Positions 8,423 through 17,401 of a stretch of 64,000 bases of DNA are shown here, in pieces. The first letter of the stretch is position 1; each line of letters opens with the position of its first letter. The DNA is taken from positions 124,001-188,000 of the forward strand of contig CAWGGM010000009.1 of assembly GCA_963822115.1 (NCBI GenBank). Reading direction: 5' to 3'. The position numbers and the translations under genes were made by a program. The stretch is from CAWDXG01 sp963822115. Lineage in GTDB: Bacteria; Myxococcota_A; Polyangia; Polyangiales; Polyangiaceae. The notes beneath the pieces were generated by a model. The model did not search any database. It was given only the letters and a program-made list of their open reading frames with translations, and was not told the origin of the DNA.

Positions 8423-8677
8423 TCAGCTCTGTCCGATGCGGTGCCCGGCGAGCGCGAGCAGCGCGGTGAGCGCGATCTCGATTTCCTCTTCGCTCGGCGG
8501 CGTGGCGCGGCGCTGGATCCTCACCTTCAGCGCGCGCAGCTCGGCGCCGAAGTACCGATAGCGTGCGCGTTCACCTTCGTTCGGCTCCTCGAGCACCCAG
8601 CGGGCCACGATCGAACGGAGATCGTCGACCTCGAGATCCATCAGCGGGGCAAGCGTACGCGCGAGTGGATGCAGCAT
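8423..8677 (-). CDS. Small acidic hypothetical protein
   Basis: An 84-residue helical protein from ATG 8677 (MLHPLARTLAPLMDLEVDDL), with PNEGERARYRYFGAELRALK in the middle and a Glu-rich helix near the end (PPSEEEIEIALTALLAL). No family recognised. A further start at ATG 8641 is possible. It lies 30 bp upstream of the larA-like gene on the same strand, so it may head that transcript. TATTTC lies 5 bases before the start. An upstream extension to 8830 looks non-coding in composition. Confidence 0.55.
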   Translation of the reverse strand: MLHPLARTLAPLMDLEVDDLRSIVARWVLEEPNEGERARYRYFGAELRALKVRIQRRATPPSEEEIEIALTALLALAGHRIGQS

Positions 8678-8844
8678 GTATCGAAATAGCAGGAAGGAAC
8701 TGCGCGTCCCCCCTCGGGAGCGGGCCGACCAGGATAGCCGAGCCACTGAATATCTACATCCATGGCTCTTCCGGAGCAACAAGCTGACAACCGACAAAGT
8801 GCGCAGCGCTTGCGCGTTGGCGGCTGACAAGCCAGTCTCCCGCC

Positions 8845-10029
8845 GTGTCTGCTGTCAGCCGCAGCATCACCATCTTGTTCGCCATCGTAGTGCTTGATGG
8901 CTGTCACGGTGGTTCGAATCATGGCGCCGCCGCTGGCGCTGCATCTTCACCTGCGGCGTCCGGCTCGCCTTCCGCACGGCATCCGAAACAGGCGCCGCTG
9001 GCGGGCGAGCAGATCGAGATCCGCGGCGGCGCTTTCAAGGCGGGAAGCGTGCCCGGGACCGAAGGGCGCCGCCCCCAGATCGAGCCGCGGCTGTACGAAG
9101 TCGAGCTGGGGCCCTACCAGATGGATCGGCTGCCCTACCCGAACGATCCGTCGAAACCACCGCTGACCGGCGTAACCCGCAAAGAAGCGCGTCGTCTGTG
9201 CGCCGAGCGCGGAGCACGACTCTGCACGGAGCTCGAGTGGGAACGCGCATGCAAGGGTCCGGAAAGCGAAGACTACTCGAGCGGCAAGCTCTGGGACCCG
9301 CGTTGTGCGAAGGAGCCGCGCAGCTGTGCCTCCGGCTTCGATGTGCTGGCGATGGGAGCCGCGCTGCGCGAGTGGACGGCCAGCGATGTCATCCCGACAG
9401 AGAAGGACGGCGCGAGCGGCGCAGCGGTGCGCGGTGCGGACGCCTCCGCGCCAGGTCCGGAGCATCGTTGCGCCTCACGTCACGCGGTCGACCCCGAAAA
9501 GAGCAGCGCGGACCTGGGTTTCCGTTGCTGCAAGGGAGCCCCGAACGCCGCGGTCGTCAAGGAACCCAAGCTCGGCGACATCTTCAAGAAGACGCACCTG
9601 AGCGCCGACCGCCTCGAGAAGCTCCTGGCTTCCGATCCGCACACGGCCTGGATCGCAAAGAACGTGCAGTTCTTCCGCGAGCCCGACGCGGCCCACACGG
9701 TCGTGGCGCGCGGCCCGGGCGACACGATGGGGTTCGACTTCACCGTGCTGCCGCTGCTCTGGCACCCCGTGCCCGGTGCGGAGTATCTGCTGGTCGCCGC
9801 CCGCTCGGGCAAGGACACGTCGTTCGTGGTCGCCTACTACGTGCTCGGCAAGGACCGCTACAAGCTCGCCTCGAGTTTCATCATGAAGGACGAGCCGGGC
9901 CCGGTTGCGCTGGCGTACAGCGACTCGATCCGCCCCCGCGCACACTTCAGCACGTGTTGGGATTGTCCGGGCGAGACCGGGAAGATCCTGTATCGCGATC
10001 CCGACAGCGTCGTGATTCTGCAGCCCTGA
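8845..10029 (+). CDS. FGE-sulfatase-domain lipoprotein
   Basis: A 394-residue predicted lipoprotein (lipobox VLDGC, Cys20) with a formylglycine-generating-enzyme-like domain at about 50-235: ARRLCAERGARLCTELEWER, then ACKGPE and the closing DLGFRCCKG. The C-terminal about 150 residues are a separate unknown domain (FFREPDAAHTVVARGPGD onward). In bacteria this fold is often a C-type-lectin-like binding module, not an enzyme. The start is a GTG without an obvious Shine-Dalgarno. A second protein of this type is at 51472-52641. The gene converges with the kinase gene 7 bp downstream. Confidence 0.8.
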   Translation: MSAVSRSITILFAIVVLDGCHGGSNHGAAAGAASSPAASGSPSARHPKQAPLAGEQIEIRGGAFKAGSVPGTEGRRPQIEPRLYEVELGPYQMDRLPYPNDPSKPPLTGVTRKEARRLCAERGARLCTELEWERACKGPESEDYSSGKLWDPRCAKEPRSCASGFDVLAMGAALREWTASDVIPTEKDGASGAAVRGADASAPGPEHRCASRHAVDPEKSSADLGFRCCKGAPNAAVVKEPKLGDIFKKTHLSADRLEKLLASDPHTAWIAKNVQFFREPDAAHTVVARGPGDTMGFDFTVLPLLWHPVPGAEYLLVAARSGKDTSFVVAYYVLGKDRYKLASSFIMKDEPGPVALAYSDSIRPRAHFSTCWDCPGETGKILYRDPDSVVILQP

Positions 10030-10036
10030 CCAGGCT

Positions 10037-10759
10037 TCACGCGATGTCGAGCGACAGCTCGAAGCCGTTGCCCCCGGCTTCCGGCGCCACCCACGACACC
10101 CGCGCGCCCGCGGCATCCGCGGCGAGCTTTGCGGCATAGAGCCCCAGCCCACGGCCGTAGCGACCGCCGCCGATCCCCTTCGACACGAGCTGCCCGCTCG
10201 CACTGAAAGCGGACTCGCGCACCTCCTCGGCGAGTGGCGTACCGGCATCCGCAACAAGAACGATTGCACGCCCGTCGCTTTCGCGCGCGGAGACCCGGAT
10301 AGGCGCGTCTCCCGGGCTGTGCTGGATCGCGTTGTGGAGCAGATTGTCGAGGGCACGCGACAGCATGCCGCGGTGTGCCACCACGCGCGTGGCGAGCGAC
10401 GACACCCGAGGATCAAGCGCAAGTGCGACCTCGTGGCTCACCGCGGCCCCTTCCGCGCGCTTCACTGCATCGACCACGAGAGGAGCCAGAGCGAGGGGCC
10501 CCAAGGCCAGCGGCTGGCCGCCGCACAGCGCGTGGCCCAGAAGCTCGAGGTTGGAAATGATGTGCAACAAGCCGTCACACGAGACCCGCGTGTCGGCGAG
10601 AGCCTCGCGTGCGTCCTCGTCCACGTCCTGGAACACCGAGGCCAGAAAGGTGACGTTGCTGTGCAGCGCCGACAGCGGATTCCTCAGATCATGAACGATC
10701 ATGCCGAGAAGCTCAGCGGTCAGCTGCGGGTCGAATTGATCGTCGTTCGAGGCGCTCAT
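10037..10759 (-). CDS. Short cytoplasmic sensor histidine kinase
   Basis: A 240-residue kinase made only of HisKA (phospho-acceptor His23 in MIVHDLRNPLSAL) and a GHKL ATPase domain (N box LDNLLHNAIQHSP at about 137-149; G1-like VADAGTPL; G2-like GRYGRGLGLYAAKL). No membrane helix or sensor domain is present, so it must receive its signal from a partner or by diffusion. The G1 motif is weak (DAG rather than DxGxG). No response regulator is adjacent. In Myxococcota such orphan kinases are frequent. Confidence 0.85.
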   Translation of the reverse strand: MSASNDDQFDPQLTAELLGMIVHDLRNPLSALHSNVTFLASVFQDVDEDAREALADTRVSCDGLLHIISNLELLGHALCGGQPLALGPLALAPLVVDAVKRAEGAAVSHEVALALDPRVSSLATRVVAHRGMLSRALDNLLHNAIQHSPGDAPIRVSARESDGRAIVLVADAGTPLAEEVRESAFSASGQLVSKGIGGGRYGRGLGLYAAKLAADAAGARVSWVAPEAGGNGFELSLDIA

Positions 10760-10807
10760 GGCTAGTCCAGGAAGCGTTACGCCCGTGCATTTCCTGCAGA
10801 CAGGCTA

Positions 10808-11728
10808 TCAGCCAATGCCGTGGACCTGGAGGAATTTCTCGATACGCATGGCCACGAGCTCGTGATGCTCCAACGGAGCAACGTGCGTCCCCCCCGGTAT
10901 CATCACCAGCTCGCCCGCCGGAATGGCTTCCGCCATGCTCTCGGAGAGACCGGGGGGTGTGAACGAGTCGTGATCGCCGGCTACGACGAGCACGGGCACG
11001 TCGATGCGCGGCAGCAGGTCTTCCGCGGTGTGCTCGCCGGCGCGGGTCAGCATGCGGAGGAACATCATGAAGTCCACGTCCGCGACGTGACGGAAGTACG
11101 GCTCCACGTCCGCCGGGTCGATGGTTCGGGGGTCGATGTCCCCGGTCAACAGGGCAAGCTTGAGCGCGACGCGCGGCGGCACGCGGGACCAGAGCGCGCG
11201 GGCTACCCTGGGATGCTCACCGACCAGCTCCGTCAAGCGCGGCAGTACCGCGGCCAGCAGGTCGGTGCCCTTGAACGTGTGCGTCACCCGCCCGAAGCTG
11301 CCGCACAGGAACACCATGGCCCGGATGCGCTCGGGCCTGAGGCGGTACGCCTCGAGAGCCACCTGGGTGCCGAACGAGTGCCCGATCAGTACGACGGGGG
11401 GATCGCCCAGATGGCGGCGGACCGCGTCCAGGTCGGCAGCGTGATCCTCCACACCGATGCGCTCGTCGTCAGCCGGGCGAGCACTCCTGCCGTGGCCGCG
11501 GTAGTTCCAGTGCCCGACCGAGAGCGAGCGGCCCAGGTCATCCCACAAGTACTTGTAGATGAACCCGTCGCACACGATCCCGTCGCACAGGATCGCTGTG
11601 GTCTCGCTCGGCCCCGCGCGATGGCGCACGTAGAGCCGCGTGCCGTCGGGTCCGAGAGCGAAAGATTCCTCGACAGGCGGTTCAGCCGCTGTTCGAGTCC
11701 TCTTCCTCGTCGCCGATGTCGTTGACAC
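10808..11728 (-). CDS. Alpha/beta hydrolase
   Basis: A 306-residue alpha/beta-hydrolase with nucleophile elbow GHSFG (Ser118), acid Asp254 in AGDHDSFTPPG and base His282 in GGTHVAPLEHH. No signal peptide. The GTG 11728 start overlaps the end of the RHH gene by 47 bp in another frame; no later start is obvious, so the two genes are probably co-transcribed. The substrate cannot be told from sequence; the lid region (about 145-230) is medium sized, as in epoxide-hydrolase/esterase relatives. Confidence 0.88.
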   Translation of the reverse strand: MSTTSATRKRTRTAAEPPVEESFALGPDGTRLYVRHRAGPSETTAILCDGIVCDGFIYKYLWDDLGRSLSVGHWNYRGHGRSARPADDERIGVEDHAADLDAVRRHLGDPPVVLIGHSFGTQVALEAYRLRPERIRAMVFLCGSFGRVTHTFKGTDLLAAVLPRLTELVGEHPRVARALWSRVPPRVALKLALLTGDIDPRTIDPADVEPYFRHVADVDFMMFLRMLTRAGEHTAEDLLPRIDVPVLVVAGDHDSFTPPGLSESMAEAIPAGELVMIPGGTHVAPLEHHELVAMRIEKFLQVHGIG

Positions 11729-11909
11729 TCGGGATCTTCTTGATCTCGAGGCGGGCCATCTTCCATGCGCGCTGCACGATCCAGGATAGAGAGCGGTCTA
11801 GCCGCGCTGCCTCATCCTTGATTTCCTGCAGCATGGCCTCGGGGAAGTAGAGGCTCTGTTTGCGCTTGTCGCTGCCCGTCTTGTTGCTCGATTCTTTGTC
11901 GTCGGCCAC
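11682..11909 (-). CDS. Ribbon-helix-helix-like small protein (TIGR04563-like)
   Basis: A 75-residue protein with KQSLYFPEAMLQEIKDEAAR followed by LDRSLSWIVQRAWKMARLEI, a pattern I associate with a myxobacterial RHH-like family. RHH proteins are usually DNA-binding dimers. I chose GTG 11909 because GAGG lies 7 bases upstream and the family begins just before the conserved block; a longer start at 11975 adds non-conserved sequence. The tail is acidic (GDEEEDSNSG). The gene end overlaps the hydrolase start and is divergent from the S41 protease. Confidence 0.7.
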   Translation of the reverse strand: MADDKESSNKTGSDKRKQSLYFPEAMLQEIKDEAARLDRSLSWIVQRAWKMARLEIKKIPSVNDIGDEEEDSNSG

Positions 11910-12080
11910 AGCCGGACCTCGCCACGGTGTAGGCGGGTGTCGCCAGACACCGCGCCTTTCGTTACTACCACCCACAGCGCTCGGAAATCAATCGGGTTGT
12001 CTTGTGACCGGCCGGAGGGCCGCTCGCGACCGCGTCCGGGGAAAAATCCCCGGTCCCTCGCGCCAGGCTATACCTCGGGC

Positions 12081-13439
12081 ATGGGTCCCCGAATCAAAGC
12101 GCTGCTCCGGCCTCTGCTGCTGGCCGCCGTTGCCTTCGCCGGCGGGGCTTTCGCGACGAATCTGGCCGTGGCGCGGAGCGGGGCGGACAGCCCGTACGAC
12201 ATGCTCCGGCAGCTGTCGCGGGTGCTGGTGCTGATCGAGAACGACTACGTCGAACCCGTGGATCGACGGCGGCTCGTCGAAGGCGCCATCAAGGGCATGG
12301 TGGCCGAGCTCGACCCGCACTCGGACTACATGCCGCCGCGGGACTACAAGATCTTCGAGTCCGACACGGAGGGTCACTTCGGTGGCGTTGGCGTCGAGGT
12401 CGACTTCCAGGACGACCACGTCACGGTCATCGCACCGATCGAGGGTTCGCCCGCATACCGCGCCGGGATCAAGTCGGGCGATCGAATCGTCGCCATCGAC
12501 AACCAGAGCGTGGCCGGCAAGAGCCCCGATCAACTGGTGCGCGTCATGCGCGGGCGACCGGGCACCAAGGTGATCGTCACGATCCGACGAAAGGGCACGG
12601 ACAAGCCGCTGTACTTCACGCTGACGCGCGAGATCATCCACGTGTCCAGCGTGGCGGACAAGCTGCTCGACGGAAACATCGCCTACATCCGCATCAAGCA
12701 GTTCCAGGAGGGGACGCACGACGAGCTTCTCAAGGCGATTGCCAAGCTCCAGAACGAAGCGCACGGCGACATTGCCGGCGTGGTGCTCGACCTGCGCAAC
12801 AATCCCGGCGGGCTGGTGAACGAAGCCAGTGCCGTTGCCGACGAGTTCCTGTCCAGCGGCGTCATCTACACCACCCGGCACCGCGGCAAGATCGTGGACG
12901 AGGTGCGCGCCAGCGACACCGGTGCACTGAGACGCGGACCGCTCGTGGTGCTCGTCAACGAGTACAGTGCCAGCGCCGCGGAGCTGGTGGCGGGCGCGCT
13001 CCAGGATCAGCACCGCGGCACGCTGGTCGGCGCGCGGACTTTCGGCAAGGGCTCCGTGCAGACCATTTTGGACCTGCCCGGCGGCGCGGGGCTCCGGCTG
13101 ACGACGATGCGCTACTACACGCCGAGCGGCCGCTCGATCCAGGCCCAGGGCATCGTACCGAACGTGAAGGTCGCGGCGGCTCGCCTGCCCGACAAGAGCT
13201 TCGGTGTCATCCGCGAAAGCGATCTCGAACATCACCTGCCCGCACAGGGGCCGCCTGGCGCCGCGACCAGCGGCGACGCTGGCGCGCCGGCGAGCTCGCC
13301 CGACGCAGGCTCCGTCCAGAAGGAACACACGCACCTCGGCGTGGCGCGCGAAATTCCTTCGAATCCCAGCGGCGGCGCGGATCTGGCGCTGAGCATCGGC
13401 TACCAGATCGTACGCGGCGTGCTCATCAAGCCGCACTAG
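12081..13439 (+). CDS. S41-family C-terminal processing peptidase (CtpA-like)
   Basis: A 452-residue periplasmic protease with a signal peptide or anchor at about 10-31, a PDZ domain at about 97-175 (GHFGGVGVEVDF), and the tail-specific protease core with Ser298 (NEYSASAAEL) and Lys323 (ARTFGKGSVQT) as the catalytic Ser-Lys pair. The C-terminal about 60 residues form a disordered tail. The family cleaves C-termini of envelope proteins. ATG 12081 follows the -10-like TATACC by 6 bases with no Shine-Dalgarno, suggesting a leaderless transcript. GspC follows after 116 bp. Confidence 0.92.
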   Translation: MGPRIKALLRPLLLAAVAFAGGAFATNLAVARSGADSPYDMLRQLSRVLVLIENDYVEPVDRRRLVEGAIKGMVAELDPHSDYMPPRDYKIFESDTEGHFGGVGVEVDFQDDHVTVIAPIEGSPAYRAGIKSGDRIVAIDNQSVAGKSPDQLVRVMRGRPGTKVIVTIRRKGTDKPLYFTLTREIIHVSSVADKLLDGNIAYIRIKQFQEGTHDELLKAIAKLQNEAHGDIAGVVLDLRNNPGGLVNEASAVADEFLSSGVIYTTRHRGKIVDEVRASDTGALRRGPLVVLVNEYSASAAELVAGALQDQHRGTLVGARTFGKGSVQTILDLPGGAGLRLTTMRYYTPSGRSIQAQGIVPNVKVAAARLPDKSFGVIRESDLEHHLPAQGPPGAATSGDAGAPASSPDAGSVQKEHTHLGVAREIPSNPSGGADLALSIGYQIVRGVLIKPH

Positions 13440-13463
13440 AACGCAGTCAACCCGCACCGCACT

Positions 13464-13487
13464 CGCCGGCGTTTGCCAGAGCCGGCG
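13464..13487 (+). terminator. Candidate hairpin after the S41 peptidase
   Basis: CGCCGGC (13464-13470) and GCCGGCG (13481-13487) form a perfect 7-bp stem with a 10-base loop, 25 bp after the stop. There is no T run, so it may only pause or stabilise the transcript. Confidence 0.3.
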
Positions 13488-13555
13488 CGCGACGATAGGT
13501 TGTCACCTACTGGACGGCGCGCTGCCCGGAACGAGGCTGTGTCGTCCGTGGATCC

Positions 13556-14548
13556 ATGCAGTTCGATCGGGTACTCAAGCGGCGGTTCTGGCTTCTGGTG
13601 CTGGGGCTGGTGGCGGTGATGGCCTATTTCCAGGCCGATGGCATCACCGCGCTGGTGGGCAGTGCGCTCGGCGCCAGCCAGAAGAAACTGCTCGGCGCCG
13701 CCTCCATGCGGACGCCGCCGGGGCCCGTCGCCGCGGCCTCGCTCCACGACAAGAACGCCCAACCGATCCTGAAGCGCAATCCGTTCGACTCCGTGACCGG
13801 CTCGCTCATCGAGCAGGACACACCCGATGCGGGCCCGGCCGAGCCGACCCCGCCCGTCGATCCGCTGTCCGCACCTCGATGTGACGGCGTGGTGGTGCAT
13901 GGCACCACGGTCTCGGAAAACCCCATGTGGTCGATGGCGATGGTGCAGGGACCGGGCGACAAGCAGGGCAAGCTGCGTCGCGTCGGCGATGCCGTCGCCC
14001 AGAAGACCATCGCGTACATCGGCTACAACCCGGCGAAGCACAGTCCATCCGTCTGGCTCACCAACGACGGACAGCTGTGCCAGAGCATCCTTTTCTCGAA
14101 GGAGAAGCCCCGGCACGCGCGCCCCAGGCGCCAGGCGCACGCGAAGAAGAAGCCAAGAGGACGCCGGCGCGGGCGCGGGCCTCCTCCGCTACCGAAGAAG
14201 ATCGCCCGGAAGATCCAGAAGGTCGGGCCCAACGACTACAACGTCGACCGCAGCGCTATCGACATGATCCTCGAGCAACATGCCCAGCTGATGCATTCGG
14301 TGCGCGTCTCGCCCGATCAGAAGAACGGGCACGTCGCGGGCATCCGCGTGCTCAACATCCGTCCCGACACGCTGCTCGGCAAGCTCGGGTTCAAAAACGG
14401 CGACCGAATCGATTCGATCAACGGCTTTTCGCTCTCCAGCCCCGAGAAGGCACTGCAGGCCTACGCGCGCCTGCGCACCGCGCCGAACATCAACGTCCGC
14501 ATCCGGCGCCGCGGCAAAGCGCAGGCCATCCACTTCCACGTGAAGTAG
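13556..14548 (+). CDS. gspC: Type II secretion inner-membrane protein GspC
   Basis: A 330-residue bitopic protein: short cytoplasmic N-terminus, one membrane helix (about 11-30), a homology region at about 70-175 beginning NPFDSVTG and including CDGVVVHGTTVSENPMWSMA, a basic linker (about 185-220), and a C-terminal PDZ domain (about 245-330, RVLNIRPDTLLGKLGFKNGD). This is the GspC/PulC plan; the protein couples the inner-membrane platform to the secretin. No other gsp gene is in the window, and the preceding S41 protease is the only envelope neighbour. Confidence 0.85.
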   Translation: MQFDRVLKRRFWLLVLGLVAVMAYFQADGITALVGSALGASQKKLLGAASMRTPPGPVAAASLHDKNAQPILKRNPFDSVTGSLIEQDTPDAGPAEPTPPVDPLSAPRCDGVVVHGTTVSENPMWSMAMVQGPGDKQGKLRRVGDAVAQKTIAYIGYNPAKHSPSVWLTNDGQLCQSILFSKEKPRHARPRRQAHAKKKPRGRRRGRGPPPLPKKIARKIQKVGPNDYNVDRSAIDMILEQHAQLMHSVRVSPDQKNGHVAGIRVLNIRPDTLLGKLGFKNGDRIDSINGFSLSSPEKALQAYARLRTAPNINVRIRRRGKAQAIHFHVK

Positions 14549-14568
14549 CGCCGCCCGGGCGCGCCGTG

Positions 14569-17256
14569 CTAGCCGAGCAACTGGCGGAGCACGTACTGCA
14601 GGATGCCGCCGTGGCGGTAGTAGTCGAGCTCGACGGCGGTATCGATGCGGGTCACCACCTCGAACTGCTTCTTCGAACCGTCCGCGGCGATCGCCGTGAC
14701 CGAGAGTAGCTTGCCGGGCTTCATGCCCTCGGCGATGCCGCTGACGGCGTAGGTTTCCTCGCCCGTGAGGCCGAGACTCTGGCGGCTCTCGCCCTCCTTG
14801 AACTGGAGCGGCAGGACGCCCATGCCGATCAGGTTCGAGCGGTGGATGCGCTCGTAGCTCTCGGCGATGACCGCCTTCACGCCCAGCATGAAGGTGCCCT
14901 TGGCGGCCCAGTCGCGGCTCGAACCGGAGCCGTACTCCTTGCCGGCGATGACCAGCAGCGGCACGCCCTCGGCCTGGTACTTCATCGCTGCGTCGTAGAT
15001 TGTCGTGCCCTCGCCGTCGGGCAGGTGGCGCGTGAAGCCGCCTTCGGTGCCCGGGGCCAGCTCGTTCCTGAGCCTGACGTTGGCAAACGTGCCGCGCATC
15101 ATCACCTCGTGGTTGCCGCGACGCGAGCCATAGGAGTTGAAGTCCTTGGGCTGCACGCCGTGCTCCACCAGGTACTTCGCCGCGGGCGAGTCCTTGGCGA
15201 TGTTGCCGGCCGGCGAGATGTGGTCGGTCGTGACCGAGTCGCCGAGCTTCGCCAGCAGGCGCGCGCCGGAGATGTCGGCAAGCGCCGCGGGCTGCTTCGG
15301 CATGTTCTCGAAGAAGCTCGGCAACCGCACGTAGGTGCTGTCCGGATCCCAGCCGTAGCGGCTGCCCTCGGGCACCGGCAGGCTCCGCCACGCCTCGTCG
15401 CCCTCGAACACCGCGCCGTACTCCTTCTTGAACATCTCCGAGTCGAGGCTCGACGCCACCGTCTTCGCGACCTCGGCGCCCGTCGGCCAGATGTCCTTCA
15501 GGAACACGTCCTTGCCGTCCTTGTCCTGGCCGAGCGGCTCCTTGTCCAGGTCGATGTCCATGCGACCAGCCAGCGCGTAGGCGACGACCAGCGGCGGGCT
15601 GGCCAGGTAGTTGGCGCGCACGTCGGGGTTGATGCGGCCCTCGAAGTTGCGGTTGCCGCTGAGCACGCTCACCACCACCAGGTCACCCTCGACGACGGCA
15701 TCGTGCACGGGCTCCGGCAAGGGGCCGCTGTTGCCGATACAGGTCGTGCAGCCGTAGCCGACAACGTTGAACTTGAGCGCCTCGAGGTCCTTCAACAGGC
15801 CCGATCGCGTGAGGTACTGCGTGACCACCTTGGAACCAGGCGCCAGGCTCGTCTTGACCCAGGGCTTGACCGTGAGGCCGCGCGCCACGGCGTTCCTGGC
15901 AAGCAGACCGGCACCCAGCATCACGTAGGGGTTCGAGGTGTTCGTGCAGGACGTGATAGCCGCGATCACGACAGCGCCGTGTCCGATCTCGAACGCAGCA
16001 TCGTCGAGCTTGCCCTTCACGTGCCGCGCGGCGTCCGGGTTCTTCGTCCGCGGCAGGAGCTCGGCAAGCGTCTTTTCCCAGGCGCTCTTCGACTCGCTCA
16101 GCACGATCTTGTCCTGCGGGCGCTTGGGTCCGGAGATGGTCGGCACCACCGTGGCCAGATCCAGCTCCAGCGTGTCGGTGTAGACCGGGTCCGGCGTGTC
16201 GTCGGTACGGAACAGGCCCTGCGCCTTCGCGTACGCCTCGATGCGCGCCGCCTGCTCGTCGCTGCGACCGGTGAGCTTGACGTAGCGGATCGTCTCCTCG
16301 TCGATGGGGAAGATGCCGCAAGTCGAGCCGAACTCGGGGCTCATGTTGCCGATGGTGGCGCGGTTGGCCAGAGGCAAGCTCGACAGCCCGCTGCCGTAGA
16401 ACTCGACGAATTTGCCGACCACACCCTTGTCGCGCAGCATGCGCGTGATGGTGAGGACCAGGTCGGTCGCGGTGGCGCCTGCGGGCAGCTTGCCGTGCAG
16501 CTTGAAGCCGATGACCTGCGGAATGAGCAGGTTGATCGGCTGACCCAGCATTGCTGCCTCGGCCTCGATACCGCCAACGCCCCAACCGAGCACACCGATG
16601 CCGTTGATCATCGTGGTGTGGCTGTCGGTGCCGACGAGCGTGTCGGGATAGGCCAGACCGTCGCTGTCGAACACGACGCGCGCCAGATACTCGAGATTCA
16701 CCTGGTGCACGATGCCGGTGTCGGGCGGAACCACGTTGAAGTTGTGGAACGCCTTCTGTCCCCAGCGCAGAAGCTGGTATCGTTCCTTGTTTCGCTCGAA
16801 CTCGCGGTCCGCGTTGATCTTCATCGACCCGGGCGTGCCGTACGAGTCGACCTGCACCGAGTGGTCGATCACCAGCTCGGACGGGAAGAGCGGGTTGATC
16901 TTCGTCGGGTCGCCCCCCATCTCCGCCATCGCGTCGCGCATCGCCGCGAGATCCACGACCGCCGGCACGCCCGTGAAATCCTGCAGGATGACGCGGGCGG
17001 GGTGGAAGGCGATTTCCTTGTTGGGGCGGGCCTGCGGGTCCCAGCCGAGCAGCGCCTCGATGTCCTTCTTGTCGACGGACTTGCCGTCCTCGTTGCGCAG
17101 CAGGTTCTCCAGCAGGATGCGCAGCGAGTAGGGCAGGCGCGCGACGTCCTTTCCGGAGGCCTGGGCGAGCTTCGGCAGGCTGAAGTAGGCGAGCTTCTTG
17201 CCGCCCACGTCCAGGTCGGAGCGCGTCTTGAAGGAGTCGAGGGAACGGTCGGCCAT
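14569..17256 (-). CDS. acnA: Aconitate hydratase AcnA
   Basis: An 895-residue classical AcnA/IRP-type aconitase interconverting citrate and isocitrate in the TCA cycle. The catalytic Fe-S domain comes first (GTDSHTTMINGIGVLGWGVG; cluster cysteines in ITSCTNTSNP and GCTTCIGNSG) and the swivel domain last (AGKEYGSGSSRDWAAKG). Length and order match the family. ATG 17256 has GAGG 5 bases upstream; longer upstream reading looks non-coding. It stands alone, with 145 bp between its start and the end of glpB. It is one of two aconitase-fold genes in the window. Confidence 0.95.
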   Translation of the reverse strand: MADRSLDSFKTRSDLDVGGKKLAYFSLPKLAQASGKDVARLPYSLRILLENLLRNEDGKSVDKKDIEALLGWDPQARPNKEIAFHPARVILQDFTGVPAVVDLAAMRDAMAEMGGDPTKINPLFPSELVIDHSVQVDSYGTPGSMKINADREFERNKERYQLLRWGQKAFHNFNVVPPDTGIVHQVNLEYLARVVFDSDGLAYPDTLVGTDSHTTMINGIGVLGWGVGGIEAEAAMLGQPINLLIPQVIGFKLHGKLPAGATATDLVLTITRMLRDKGVVGKFVEFYGSGLSSLPLANRATIGNMSPEFGSTCGIFPIDEETIRYVKLTGRSDEQAARIEAYAKAQGLFRTDDTPDPVYTDTLELDLATVVPTISGPKRPQDKIVLSESKSAWEKTLAELLPRTKNPDAARHVKGKLDDAAFEIGHGAVVIAAITSCTNTSNPYVMLGAGLLARNAVARGLTVKPWVKTSLAPGSKVVTQYLTRSGLLKDLEALKFNVVGYGCTTCIGNSGPLPEPVHDAVVEGDLVVVSVLSGNRNFEGRINPDVRANYLASPPLVVAYALAGRMDIDLDKEPLGQDKDGKDVFLKDIWPTGAEVAKTVASSLDSEMFKKEYGAVFEGDEAWRSLPVPEGSRYGWDPDSTYVRLPSFFENMPKQPAALADISGARLLAKLGDSVTTDHISPAGNIAKDSPAAKYLVEHGVQPKDFNSYGSRRGNHEVMMRGTFANVRLRNELAPGTEGGFTRHLPDGEGTTIYDAAMKYQAEGVPLLVIAGKEYGSGSSRDWAAKGTFMLGVKAVIAESYERIHRSNLIGMGVLPLQFKEGESRQSLGLTGEETYAVSGIAEGMKPGKLLSVTAIAADGSKKQFEVVTRIDTAVELDYYRHGGILQYVLRQLLG

Positions 17257-17401
17257 CTGGACCTCGTGTGCTGACAAGGGTGGTACGTCGCGGCTCGGGC
17301 AGCGCGCCGCGTACGACGAGACGAGGCAACGCGCGAGCCAGCGGGAAGTACCGCATCGGCGCGTGTCGCGCAACGGTCCACGCGGCGCCGACTGCGTGGC
17401 G